Source: an uncultured Granulosicoccaceae bacterium (GTDB taxonomy: Bacteria > Pseudomonadota > Gammaproteobacteria > Granulosicoccales > Granulosicoccaceae). Taken from it: a stretch of 64,000 nucleotides of DNA. A program made the position numbers and the translations under genes. Positions 48,859 to 58,014 of this stretch are shown piece after piece. The DNA is taken from NCBI GenBank assembly GCA_938006335.1, contig CALLMF010000031.1, positions 115,835 through 179,834 on the forward strand, given 5' to 3'. Positions within the stretch are counted from its first letter, which is position 1; each line of letters opens with the position of its first letter. Under the pieces are notes generated by a model that worked only from the letters and a program-made list of their open reading frames with translations, was not told the origin of the DNA and searched no databases.

Positions 48859-49497
48859 TCAACACCCTGACAACGGACCCAATCGCGCGTGCTGTAACAA
48901 CAGAATCGTCTTGGCGTCGCGTATTTCACCGGACTCGACCCGTGCCCAGGCCTCGTCGATCGGCATTTCCAGCACCTCGATGTCCTCCCCTTCCGACTCC
49001 AGCCCACCGCCTGAGCCTTCCCGGTCAGCCGCCGTGTAGGACGCTTCGTAGTAGAAGACCTGCTCGGTGACCGCCCCTGGCGTGGCAAAACCGGAATAGA
49101 GAAACCGCGGTTCTTTTACCCGGATGCCGGTCTCTTCCCACGCCTCCTTGCAGACGGTGACGGCGGGATCGTCCTCGTCCTCCACAAGCCCGGCCGGCAC
49201 CTCGAGCAGAAAGCCCGGGGCAGCGCGATGCTCGCGTTCCGCCTCCCAGGCCGCCATGCGGAATTGCCGGACCAGCACCACGCAACGACGGCTCGTGTCA
49301 AACAACAGCAGCGCCGCCCCGTTGCCCCGGTGGTAGATCTCTCGAACCTGCTCGTCGATCTCACCATCGCGACGGCGATAGTCGAGGACGACCCGCTCCA
49401 GGCGAGTCCAGAAATTCGACAGCAGCTCTCGGCTGCGAATGGCAACGATGCCAGCACCAGACTCTGATGCCGTTGACGACGGCGACACGGGTTTCAT
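48859..49497 (-). CDS. Nudix hydrolase (ADP-ribose pyrophosphatase-like)
   Basis: A 212-residue Nudix protein. The Nudix box reads GLVEDEDDPAVTVCKEAWEE then TGI. It follows the consensus except for Asp in place of the first Glu and Lys for Arg. The catalytic EE pair is kept. VRQFRMAAWEAEREH and FLLEVPAGLVED resemble ADP-ribose or GDP-mannose hydrolases. The start is uncertain within ~15 codons. Confidence 0.88.
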   Translation of the reverse strand: MKPVSPSSTASESGAGIVAIRSRELLSNFWTRLERVVLDYRRRDGEIDEQVREIYHRGNGAALLLFDTSRRCVVLVRQFRMAAWEAEREHRAAPGFLLEVPAGLVEDEDDPAVTVCKEAWEETGIRVKEPRFLYSGFATPGAVTEQVFYYEASYTAADREGSGGGLESEGEDIEVLEMPIDEAWARVESGEIRDAKTILLLQHARLGPLSGC

Positions 49498-49582
49498 CAG
49501 GCGGCGGCACAGTTAAATGAAGGCACGAATGATCTCGCGCATGGGCCGCGCGGGCAAGCCGATGTCGGAACCGCCACGGATT

Positions 49583-49600
49583 GTTACATGTCGGTACATC
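49583..49600 (+). promoter_or_regulatory. Candidate response-regulator site: 10-bp-spaced direct repeat
   Basis: GTTACATG and GGTACATC share TACAT at exactly one helical turn (49585 and 49595), the pattern recognised by OmpR/CpxR-type regulators. It lies ~130 bases before the Spy/CpxP-like gene, whose module encodes such a regulator. Autoregulation is inferred. Confidence 0.45.
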
Positions 49601-49726
49601 CCGTCGCGCTGGCGAGACGAATTTACGGCGCCACGTACCGATACTTATCTCAACGCAGACGCCACACGGCATCAGCGCAAGACACACCAACCCTCACTGC
49701 CCGACTATCACACAGGAAAACACCAC

Positions 49727-50170
49727 ATGAACACTTTCAAGAAAATCGTTATCGCATCAATCACCGCCGGCACGATTGCTCTCGGTGGCACGGCAATCGC
49801 CGATCGCGGCGACGGCGAAGGCCGAAGCGCCAAGATGGTTGAACGCATCAGTAAACGTCTGGAACTGGACGACAACCAGAGTGCTGCGCTTCAATCACTT
49901 GCCGACACAATGAAGGCCTCACGACAAGCCGCACGCGGCGGTGATGAAGGCGCTGGCCGAGGAGCTGCCGTGTTGCAGTTCATCGAGGGCGACACGCTTG
50001 ATCAAGGCGCCGCGCTGGCCGCGCTCGAGGCACGCGCTGAAGCCATGCGGGTCGCGGCACCTGAGCTGGTGGCAGCCGCCGCTACGTTCTATGACGGCCT
50101 GGACGTCGAGCAGCAGGAGCAAGCGCGTGAATTTCTCGAAAAGGGTGGCCGACGCAGCGGTCGTCGTTGA
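49727..50170 (+). CDS. Spy/CpxP-like periplasmic stress protein
   Basis: A 147-residue secreted helical protein. The signal peptide (FKKIVIASITAGTIALGGTA) is followed by two LTxxQ-like motifs (LELDDNQSAAL and LDVEQQEQAREFL), the Spy/CpxP signature. A ribosome site (AGGA) precedes the ATG. Such proteins act as chaperones or feedback inhibitors of the Cpx kinase. It stands 89 bases upstream of the response regulator, in the classic CpxP-CpxR-CpxA order but all on one strand. Confidence 0.8.
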   Translation: MNTFKKIVIASITAGTIALGGTAIADRGDGEGRSAKMVERISKRLELDDNQSAALQSLADTMKASRQAARGGDEGAGRGAAVLQFIEGDTLDQGAALAALEARAEAMRVAAPELVAAAATFYDGLDVEQQEQAREFLEKGGRRSGRR

Positions 50171-50259
50171 TATCAATCGACGTCCACGCACTACCGCAGC
50201 GCGCCCGGCACGGAAGCCGGCACGCGAGTGGTCTGTCCACTAGCGGTTAAGCTCCACCC

Positions 50260-50946
50260 ATGCATCCGATACTGCTTATTGATGACGATCAGGACCTTGG
50301 CGATGTGCTCGCCGAGTACATGGCAGGATTTTCCATCGAACTGCACCGCGCACTGACGCCCGAAGAAGCATTCGCAGCCTTGGTGGCGAACACCTTCGAG
50401 GCCGTCATCCTCGATGTCATGCTGCCCGGAATGAACGGCTTTGATGTGTGTCGACGCGTACGAGAGTCCAGCGACATCCCGATCATCATGCTGAGCGCAC
50501 GAGGGGATGTGACCGATCGCGTGGTGGGGCTCGAGATCGGAGCAGACGACTACATGCCCAAGCCGTTCGAGCCAAGAGAGCTCGTGGCCCGCGTGCTCGC
50601 CAACATCAAGCGCCCGGCGCGTACCCAGGACACCGGAGATGTGCAGCAGTTCGGTGCGCTGGAACTCAACCGCCTTCGCCGCGAAGCTCTTGTCAACGGC
50701 CAGGACATCGCCCTGACCACGATGGAATTCGACTTTCTCGCCCTGCTCTCTTCCGAGCCTGGGCGCGTGTTTTCCCGCGATGAAATCATCGCCTCTCTCA
50801 AGGGCACCGATCAGGAGCTCTTTACGCGGTCGGTGGACATTCTGGTGAGCCGGGTACGGGCGAAGCTCAAGCCGCTCTCCCCGATACGAACCTCCCACGG
50901 CGCAGGCTATGTCTTTGTCGACCGCGCGGATGAATCCCCCGAATGA
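50260..50946 (+). CDS. OmpR/CpxR-family response regulator
   Basis: A 228-residue two-domain regulator. The receiver domain has the acidic pair IDDDQD, the phospho-acceptor Asp in AVILDVMLPGMNGFD (residue ~52) and the switch Lys in DDYMPKPFEPRELVARV. The C-terminal winged helix (ALTTMEFDFLALLSSEPGRV, then ILVSRVRAKL) binds DNA. Length and linker match CpxR. Its stop overlaps the kinase start as ATGA. Confidence 0.93.
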   Translation: MHPILLIDDDQDLGDVLAEYMAGFSIELHRALTPEEAFAALVANTFEAVILDVMLPGMNGFDVCRRVRESSDIPIIMLSARGDVTDRVVGLEIGADDYMPKPFEPRELVARVLANIKRPARTQDTGDVQQFGALELNRLRREALVNGQDIALTTMEFDFLALLSSEPGRVFSRDEIIASLKGTDQELFTRSVDILVSRVRAKLKPLSPIRTSHGAGYVFVDRADESPE

Positions 50947-52319
50947 CCGGCCCTTTCGCACGCTCGCTGACGCTCAGGCTGCTCGCGATATTCGCGCTGA
51001 TCGGCGTGCTTGTGCTGGTCCTGCTGGTGTCGCTGTTCAGCCAGGGGCTCTCCGGGCAATGGCGGCGCAGCATCCAGCCGCATCTCGCCCAGTACATCGA
51101 GTACGTGCAAGACGATCTGGGCATGCCACCGGATGTTGCCAGGGCCGATGACATCGCCGCTCATGTGCCCGTGGACATCGCGATCTATCGGGCCGGGCAG
51201 TTTGTTCATGCGACAACCGATGAGACACCGGAATTCACATCACTGAAGTTCGGGCGAGTCGACCGGCGCCTGACGCATCGCCTGACCGACCGGGACACTG
51301 GGGCCCGAACTCGTGTGTCTGCAGCCCGTGACCGGTCAATGCGAGTAGTACGTATCGAACAAGCGGACTGGAGCGTTTACTACATCCTTGACCCCCGTCG
51401 CCGGCGCTCCGCCTTCTACGATGAAATGCTCATCGCGCTCGCCGCCGTGGGCCTCGTGATGGTCGGTGGCTGGTGGATCATCCGTCGCCAACTGCGGCCC
51501 ATCGCTGCGATCAAGCAGACCGTGGCCGATATCAGTGACGGTGACCTGCACGCGCGCACAGGCATATCAGGGCACGACGACCTCGCAACGCTCGGCAGCA
51601 GCATCGACGGCATGGCATCGCGACTACAGGGCATGCTCAATGCAAAAAGAGAACTGTTGCTTTCGGTCAGTCACGAGTTGCGATCGCCGGTGACACGCGC
51701 CCGCGTCGCTCTGGAGCTGCTTCCCGAATCGACAGCCCGTGACCGCATCAATCGGGATCTCGTGGAGATGAGCGAGTTGATCGACGCACTGCTCGAATCC
51801 GAACGCTTGCGCGAGGCGCATACCGCGTTGAACACGCAGCAACACGATGTACGAGCGCTGGTCTCCGATACCGCAGCTGCAGTAACTGCAACGCACCCTG
51901 AAAGCCTGTCGATATCACTCCCTCAAGAACCCTTGATAATCGATGGCGACCCGAGCCGGCTGACCGTACTTGCAAGAACGCTCATCCACAACGCCGTGAC
52001 GCACGGCACGCCAGCAGACCACGCACCCAAGGTGCACGTCACCCTCACTGCCGACGACACGAACTGGCAGCTAGACGTTGAAGATGAAGGCGACGGCATC
52101 GAGGCAAGCCGTCTGGAATCGGTGACCGAGCCCTTCGAGAGACTCGACGAATCACGCTCGCGCAACACCGGTGGTGTTGGCCTCGGACTGACCCTGGCAA
52201 AGCTCGTTGCCGAGGCACACGGTGGCAGCCTGACGCTCGAGAACCGGCCGGAAGGCGGGCTGCGCGCCACGGCAAGGTTGCCACTGAGAAGCACGGATTC
52301 TGACGCTGTACCTGCTTGA
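50943..52319 (+). CDS. Sensor histidine kinase (CpxA-like)
   Basis: A 458-residue inner-membrane kinase. The first helix is LRLLAIFALIGVLVLVLLVS and the second AVGLVMVGGWWII. They flank a ~145-residue periplasmic sensor. HAMP (LRPIAAIKQTVADISDGDLH) precedes the H-box SVSHELRSPVTRARVALELL, the N-box (LIHNAVTHG), DEGDGIE and GGVGLGLTLAKLVAEAHGG. It pairs with the preceding regulator, and the Spy-like protein may tune it. Confidence 0.93.
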   Translation: MTGPFARSLTLRLLAIFALIGVLVLVLLVSLFSQGLSGQWRRSIQPHLAQYIEYVQDDLGMPPDVARADDIAAHVPVDIAIYRAGQFVHATTDETPEFTSLKFGRVDRRLTHRLTDRDTGARTRVSAARDRSMRVVRIEQADWSVYYILDPRRRRSAFYDEMLIALAAVGLVMVGGWWIIRRQLRPIAAIKQTVADISDGDLHARTGISGHDDLATLGSSIDGMASRLQGMLNAKRELLLSVSHELRSPVTRARVALELLPESTARDRINRDLVEMSELIDALLESERLREAHTALNTQQHDVRALVSDTAAAVTATHPESLSISLPQEPLIIDGDPSRLTVLARTLIHNAVTHGTPADHAPKVHVTLTADDTNWQLDVEDEGDGIEASRLESVTEPFERLDESRSRNTGGVGLGLTLAKLVAEAHGGSLTLENRPEGGLRATARLPLRSTDSDAVPA

Positions 52320-52371
52320 CTCAGCTGCCTTGCGCGATCACTGTATCGGTCTACTTCCCGATTACATACTC

Positions 52372-53160
52372 ATGTCTGCTTCCGACCTCGCCAAGGATCT
52401 GTTTGCCGCTCGTCGCGACGACAAGCAACTGGAAAAATCCGTACCCGCCACACTGGCCGACGCAATAGCACTGCAACGCGCCGTCGATGCACTCGACGAC
52501 TCCGCCATCGTCGGATACAAGGCCGGCGCGACGGTCGCGGCAGCGCTTACGACGCTCAAGCTGGACGCCCCCTTTCACGGCGTGTTGCGAGCAAACAATC
52601 ACTTCGAAAGCGGCGCGAGCGTCCGTTTGCCGCGAGCGCATGCGGTCAATGTGGAAGTCGAGTTCGTCGTGATCTTTGGTCAGGACCTGCAGTTGCCCGC
52701 AAAGGACTTTGCCGCTGACAACGCCCCGGACGACGTCGTCGCACAAGTCGCCGCCGCAGTCTCTTCCGTAGCGCCTGGCTTCGAGCTCGTTGGCACACGC
52801 TTTGACATGGCGGGCAAGCCCAGTGGCCTCGCACTCATCAGCGACGGTGCAGGCAACGTCGCAACCATTGCCGGCACACCGGTTACTGACATTGCACACC
52901 TGGATCTCGCCACACACGAAGCGGTGCTGACGATCAACGGCAGCGAGGAGGCGCGTGGCAAGGGTGGTGATTCATTGGCAGGTCATCCGTTTGCGATGGC
53001 GGCGTGGCTGTTGTCTCAACCGGATATTGCGAAGCGCGGGATACGTGCGGGCGAGTGTATTTATTGTGGGACGTGTACGGGTGCGTTGCCGGTGAAGCCG
53101 GGGGATGAGTTGGTGGCGGACTTTGGGGCGTTGGGGGTGGTTAGGGTTTCGTTGGAGTGA
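52372..53160 (+). CDS. 2-keto-4-pentenoate hydratase/FAH-family protein
   Basis: A 262-residue protein of the 2-oxopent-4-dienoate hydratase group: VGYKAGATVAAALTTLKLDA, a metal-binding VNVEVEFVVIFG, and the terminal CIYCGTCTGALPVKPGDELV. It probably adds water to a 2-hydroxydienoate in aromatic or amino-acid breakdown, but no pathway partner is near. ATG at 52372 is preferred. The last ~60 codons switch to T- or G-ending codons (GCG, TTG, GAT, GGG), unlike the start of the gene. Confidence 0.8.
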   Translation: MSASDLAKDLFAARRDDKQLEKSVPATLADAIALQRAVDALDDSAIVGYKAGATVAAALTTLKLDAPFHGVLRANNHFESGASVRLPRAHAVNVEVEFVVIFGQDLQLPAKDFAADNAPDDVVAQVAAAVSSVAPGFELVGTRFDMAGKPSGLALISDGAGNVATIAGTPVTDIAHLDLATHEAVLTINGSEEARGKGGDSLAGHPFAMAAWLLSQPDIAKRGIRAGECIYCGTCTGALPVKPGDELVADFGALGVVRVSLE

Positions 53161-53187
53161 CGCACTGGTCGCGGTAGTCAGGTTGCG

Positions 53188-56100
53188 TCACGCTCCGGCC
53201 GCCATCAAGGCCGCCACAAAGTTCACGCGCTTGAGATCCTGAAGCGTGCGGACAGCGGTCACCGCGAGCCGCGGATGACCGACCAGCACGCACAGGGTTT
53301 CAGCACGAGACACGGCAACGTTCAAGCGGTTGCGATCGAACAGGAAACCGATGCCACGCGGTGACGTTGTCGCGTCGCTCGAGCACAGGCTCAGAAAGAC
53401 AATCGGTGCCTCTTGACCCTGGAAGCGGTCGACGCTCCCTACCCGCGCTGATTTCCCCAACGCCTGTTTGAGTTGTGCAACCTGCGCGTTGTACGGCGCA
53501 ACAAACAGCATGTCGTCCAGCGTGACCGGTCGCGACGCTCCATCGTCTCGCGCAAGCAGACGACCTTCCAGCGATTGGACGGCCTCAACAATCGCGCTCA
53601 CCTCCTCGTCGCTCGCCTGCTGATTGTACTCGTGCTCTACCGGCAGGTAGGCAATGCCCGCTTCGCGATCAGGCGGGCCATCGTTGTTCGACAGTTCCAG
53701 AACACGAGTGCTATTCGCTGGAGCTGTCTGCAACCGACCGGCATAGACATATTTGCTGACCAGTGCGTTGACCGCGGGATGCATGCGGAAAGTGGTACCG
53801 AGAAACACACCATGGCGTGGATCCACTGCAGCCGTATCGCCGAGTCGATAGTCGAGCACTGATAGACCGCTCTCGGCCGGGTGCTTTCCCTGTGTCGGTT
53901 GCCCGAGCTGACGCTGATCACCCATCACGACAAGGTTGCGAGCAGAGCGGCTCATACCAATGAGATTGGCAAGTGACACCTGCCCCGCTTCGTCAATGAT
54001 CAGTACGTCGAAGGCTTCTGCCAGGTCCTCGCGGGCAAAACCCCAGGCGGTTGTGCCGATGACGCAGCCGTCGCACAGTTGATCTTCCAGATCAGCATTT
54101 TTCAACACCGCGATCCCGAGATCATCCAGTTCTTCGCTCGTGGATTTGGTGCATACGAAGTGACCGTCAATACCTTCATTGCGACAATGTGTCGCAGCGC
54201 TGATCAAGAGATTGTTGATCGCGTTGTGGCTGTTGCTGGAGATACCGACGCGACGACCCTCAGCAATCAGTGCTGCGATCACACGAGCGCCGGTGTAGGT
54301 CTTGCCAGCGCCTGGAGGGCCCTGGATAACGAGGCAGCTGTTGTCTAGCGACATCACGGCGGCGATGGTGTCTGCAAGGGCTGTCTCTGGCGATCTAACG
54401 ACCGGGCCGCCGTCGTGGTCGCGTATGCGCGGCGGCCTGCGCTTGAGAAAATCAAGCAAGGCCGATTCGCCTTCGACGTTGTCTGCGATGGCGCCGACGA
54501 CGGCATCAATTGCTGACGGTATCGGATCTGCCCTTATGCTCTCGTTGGGAACGAGCGTCATAATGTCCGGGGGCTCACTTCCACACTTCAACACAAGTCT
54601 TCCAGCGTCGAGGTCTGACTCCTCGTGCAGGACAGTCGCTGTCAAGGGAACACCATCGTCAGACTCTGTGCCCTTAAGGTAGACGCTCTCAGACAGCCGA
54701 TTGAGCTCTTGATCGGCGTCAAACGCGTACTCATAGGCAAAATTCCGAGCCTTTGTCGGCTTGAACGCTTCACGATTCGTGCGGTGGCAGCGGTCCACAC
54801 AGGCAGGATCATCCGCTAACGATGTGTTCGCCGGATCCATGCGATGGTGGTAAATCCACCGCTGGCTCTTGTACTCGCGCCAATGAAACTCCAGCACACC
54901 GCCCAGAGTTTCAAATAACGTTCGCTGCCACTCATCGATAGATGCGTCGTCAGCCTTCATGAGCAAACTATCTCGCAGCGCGTGACGAGTCTGCAAAACG
55001 TCAGGTAATTCCTTCTTCGGTAGCGCTTCGATCACAGCCGGTGCTATGGAAGAATCCCGCCGAGCCCTGAGCCACTCGCAAAGCTCCAGTGTGGAATCGC
55101 AATCATCACGGTTGTAATCGCGAATACCATTTAGTACTTCTGACTCGTGCCAATCCCCACTCTCTTCGCCACGAGCATATGCCTCTCGCCACAGGTCATA
55201 CACGACGACCGAGTCCCCTCCGGACGCCACATCAGTCTCCCGCTTGGCTCGATACAGTCGTTCGACGTTCTTGATTGAGTAGCGCGGCTCACCGATCTGC
55301 AACCCATGCGTCACGATGGCATACAGGTCAATGAACACGTGGTGACGTAGCAACTCGTCCAGCTCATGCTCGCGCGTACCGTGGGTGCTCATCAAGCGTT
55401 TGCAGGCGGTGATCTCGTACGGCGCGTAGTGGTAGATGTGCATGGATGGATCTGTGCGCCAACGGTCATACACCCAGTCAATAAAGCCTTCGAAGGCTTG
55501 CCGTTCTTCACGCGTGTCGTGCGCCCACCAATCACGAAACGCGCGTGTGCCGTCGTCGTCGAGATACGTACAGCCCCACAAGTACTCGAGCCCATCGCCT
55601 TCAAGCGGAAAACCCTCGATGTCAAAGAACACATCTAGCGAAGACGCGTCAGGCAGTGCCGAAAGTCCCGTCGACTTGTCCGGCACTTGATCGAGCAGAT
55701 GAAATTTGGGCGCATCTAAGGATGCGCTTGCACACTGCAACGCCGCCTGGCGCACCAGCCAGTCAGTTCTCGAGGACGTGATACCGGTGACCGCGCTACC
55801 CGCAGCGTCCGCGAGAGCCGTCATAGTCGGAATGCCCGCGTGCACGAGACGCTCGATCTCACGACGCGTGATGCGCGCGACACGGCCGAGGTGATCAGCA
55901 GCTTCGAGCTTCGCTGCCGCATGCTCAGACCAGTCACCGTGATCCGAGTGATCGGCCGGATCAGGTTCCTCATCAGAAGACCACGATGCCTGATCCGTGA
56001 GAAAGGCCGCCTTCACCGCATGGTAGTAGTCGAAGCAATCGATGAGCGGCACACGCTCGTTCTTGTCAGTGCCGAGCGCCACAACAAGATCATCAGCAAT

Positions 56101-56613
56101 GCGCCCCTGCACAGCTTCAAGCATGTCGACATAACAGCAGAGCTGCAGCACCATGCCCGGCCTGATACGCCGCGCAAGTTTGGTATCCCAAACTTCGTAG
56201 TGAAAGTCGCCAAGTTCGCTATGACCAGGCACCTTGACCAGGAAATCCGCGTGACCACGAAAGGAGTCACGCTCCAGCACGGCTTGTGCGATCACGTCGG
56301 TGCCGGCGTGAAGGAGCTCACGAGTCAGTTCGGCAGCGTCGCCATTACTCGTTGCATTTCCTACGCCACTGCGTACGGACGTTGCGACATTGACCAGATC
56401 GCGTCCGGCGTTGCGAAACTGCTGCTCAAGCGCATCTTCGTGCGCGAGCCCACGCTGGGCAAGACGCGAAAGCATGGCATCCGGCTCATCCTGTGCCGGC
56501 GCCAGTTTCGGATTCTCTGCCGCGTATCGCGCCATCCATGACGCGTAGGGGCTCGAAGACCAGCGGGAGAGGTCTGTCGGGGCGAACGTTAGTGTGTTGT
56601 TGCGATAGTACAT
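53188..56613 (-). CDS. RecB-type nuclease/SF1 helicase fusion (TM0106 family)
   Basis: A 1141-residue protein. The N-terminal nuclease has HADFLVKV (Asp ~123), YEVWDTKLARRIRPG (Asp ~143, Lys ~145) and QLCCYVDML, the Cas4/RecB pattern. An RNase H-like or exonuclease middle domain shows DVFFDIEGFP and DYNRDDCDSTLELCEWL. The helicase has Walker A IQGPPGAGKTYTGA (~765), Walker B DVLIIDEAGQVSLANLIG (~867), DQRQLG, RFQGQEAP and LNVAVSRAE. It is cytoplasmic and fits DNA unwinding and cutting. It is a defence-island gene, with the GIY-YIG gene next on the same strand. Confidence 0.9.
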   Translation of the reverse strand: MYYRNNTLTFAPTDLSRWSSSPYASWMARYAAENPKLAPAQDEPDAMLSRLAQRGLAHEDALEQQFRNAGRDLVNVATSVRSGVGNATSNGDAAELTRELLHAGTDVIAQAVLERDSFRGHADFLVKVPGHSELGDFHYEVWDTKLARRIRPGMVLQLCCYVDMLEAVQGRIADDLVVALGTDKNERVPLIDCFDYYHAVKAAFLTDQASWSSDEEPDPADHSDHGDWSEHAAAKLEAADHLGRVARITRREIERLVHAGIPTMTALADAAGSAVTGITSSRTDWLVRQAALQCASASLDAPKFHLLDQVPDKSTGLSALPDASSLDVFFDIEGFPLEGDGLEYLWGCTYLDDDGTRAFRDWWAHDTREERQAFEGFIDWVYDRWRTDPSMHIYHYAPYEITACKRLMSTHGTREHELDELLRHHVFIDLYAIVTHGLQIGEPRYSIKNVERLYRAKRETDVASGGDSVVVYDLWREAYARGEESGDWHESEVLNGIRDYNRDDCDSTLELCEWLRARRDSSIAPAVIEALPKKELPDVLQTRHALRDSLLMKADDASIDEWQRTLFETLGGVLEFHWREYKSQRWIYHHRMDPANTSLADDPACVDRCHRTNREAFKPTKARNFAYEYAFDADQELNRLSESVYLKGTESDDGVPLTATVLHEESDLDAGRLVLKCGSEPPDIMTLVPNESIRADPIPSAIDAVVGAIADNVEGESALLDFLKRRPPRIRDHDGGPVVRSPETALADTIAAVMSLDNSCLVIQGPPGAGKTYTGARVIAALIAEGRRVGISSNSHNAINNLLISAATHCRNEGIDGHFVCTKSTSEELDDLGIAVLKNADLEDQLCDGCVIGTTAWGFAREDLAEAFDVLIIDEAGQVSLANLIGMSRSARNLVVMGDQRQLGQPTQGKHPAESGLSVLDYRLGDTAAVDPRHGVFLGTTFRMHPAVNALVSKYVYAGRLQTAPANSTRVLELSNNDGPPDREAGIAYLPVEHEYNQQASDEEVSAIVEAVQSLEGRLLARDDGASRPVTLDDMLFVAPYNAQVAQLKQALGKSARVGSVDRFQGQEAPIVFLSLCSSDATTSPRGIGFLFDRNRLNVAVSRAETLCVLVGHPRLAVTAVRTLQDLKRVNFVAALMAAGA

Positions 56614-56746
56614 TGGAGCGTCGTCCGGGACAGAATGCTACTCCAAACGGCCCGCATATCGGCAAATCGACTCATGGGCACGGATACACAGCGACATAGA
56701 AACTGGCTTTCCGATCTCGCCGCAATCAAGTCTAAAGCGTCAGCAC

Positions 56747-57568
56747 CTAGGCCGCCACGTCTTTCTCGGTTGAATCCGGCCAACAGTAGCGAAACGATCC
56801 CGTGAAACCATGGGGAAACCAGGCTTTGACGTCGCCACCGATGTACTTGGCGCGAACAGATTCTTCTTCGCACCTATGACCGACAAACTCATGCCGCTCG
56901 GGGTTGAGTCCGTTCACGTCCAAACGCGTTTTGTACATAGCTGTTCCAGCCGGCTGCCAATCCTTGATCTCGTAGATCTCCTGGATAACATTGTCATATA
57001 CCGCCATCGCGTAACGCATTTCATTCCTGGACGCTCCGATCTTCCACGTACCACGCGTCGCTTCGTATAACTCTAGTCGGTCGTCAGGCGAGGCATCGTC
57101 ACCCGCCATGGAATATCGAAAAGACCTGTTGAGGCGAAACAGTACAACGGGCACGTCGAAGATCTCGATCTTCTCAGCGGCATAGCGCGAGCGCACCTGC
57201 TCAAGCGACATTCTCCCAAGCGTATTCGTACCGTGACCTGCCACTTGATTGGTCAGGTTGCTCAGACCTATATGATCAATGAGGACCGCCTCAACCGCGA
57301 GTGCCTCGGATTCAGTCATGCCATGTCTGACAACAACGATGCGTGGCTGCACACCGAGCGCGCGAAGCTCATCAAGCTTGCTGCCCTTGTCGCAACTCCC
57401 TTCAACCCCGTGGTGCGCCAGCAAGCGGTCACCGGTCCCCTTGCCCACATAAAATGGGGTGTTGGTTGAAGGATCCACGTACAAGTAGACATAGTACTGG
57501 AGTGCTCGATGTACTTGAGGACCTAACTGTGCGAAACGCTCTTCAATTGAACTCTCAATAGCAGACAT
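56747..57568 (-). CDS. GIY-YIG nuclease-domain protein (LEM-3-like)
   Basis: A 273-residue protein. The N-terminal GIY-YIG-type nuclease reads YYVYLYVDP and PFYVGKGTGDRLLAHH (residues ~25-53), then an Arg, a Glu (ESEALAVEAVLIDHIG) and LTNQVAGHGTN. The order resembles the LEM-3-like subclass. The C-terminal ~140 residues have no family I recognise (RSFRYSMAGDDASPDDRLEL, FVGHRCEEESVRAKYIGG) and may bind the target. It lies 133 bases upstream of the helicase gene, same strand, in the defence island. Confidence 0.78.
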   Translation of the reverse strand: MSAIESSIEERFAQLGPQVHRALQYYVYLYVDPSTNTPFYVGKGTGDRLLAHHGVEGSCDKGSKLDELRALGVQPRIVVVRHGMTESEALAVEAVLIDHIGLSNLTNQVAGHGTNTLGRMSLEQVRSRYAAEKIEIFDVPVVLFRLNRSFRYSMAGDDASPDDRLELYEATRGTWKIGASRNEMRYAMAVYDNVIQEIYEIKDWQPAGTAMYKTRLDVNGLNPERHEFVGHRCEEESVRAKYIGGDVKAWFPHGFTGSFRYCWPDSTEKDVAA

Positions 57569-57772
57569 CCATCGATCTCACTCGGCTGAGTCCAGGCGAC
57601 TCGGATAGTGAGTCGGCGCAAGTCCCGTGTGCCTTGAGGCGTAACTATCCTAAAAAATAGGGTTAGGGTGCCATCCGTCTGTTCAATGGCCAGGCCACTC
57701 CGACTGGGCTGGCCCCACTACAATTCAGCCGTTGAGCGAGCCTCGGCAATCCTCGGCCAGTGTAGCGAGGAC

Positions 57773-58003
57773 TTACTTCATATTGGCCAGACTGGGTTCT
57801 TCAATCCCCCGCGTCACTCCTTTGCCCATTGCTTTGGCTACCAGTGCGCCAAGACGCTCACGACGACCCTCAATGAACCCATCGAAGTCGTCGGTGGAAC
57901 ACCCCCTTTCACCAAGCCAAATAGAATTATAGGTGTTGAGTGGTGTGACCCGCGCAACTACCGCGCCGAATACCTTGCGTCTTGAATTGACGGGAACAGT
58001 CGG
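57773..58003 (-). pseudogene. Decayed 3' end of a defence-type gene
   Basis: The 446-base gap between the HNH and GIY-YIG genes holds a 76-codon open stretch with no start codon in its first part. It is closed by an in-frame stop upstream and ends at TAA. Its sequence is protein-like: LNTYNSIWLGERGCSTDDFD, then GFIEGRRERLGALVAKAMGK. The ending resembles C-termini of several hypothetical proteins, but I cannot name the family. The rest of the gap (57569-57772) shows nothing. It suggests loss of a gene between the two nuclease genes. Confidence 0.55.
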
Positions 58004-58014
58004 TCAGATCCTGT

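Noticed and set aside
57668..57985. 105-codon plus-strand frame in the defence-island gap
   Set aside because: The opposite strand gives a more protein-like sequence, and this frame has no recognisable motif.
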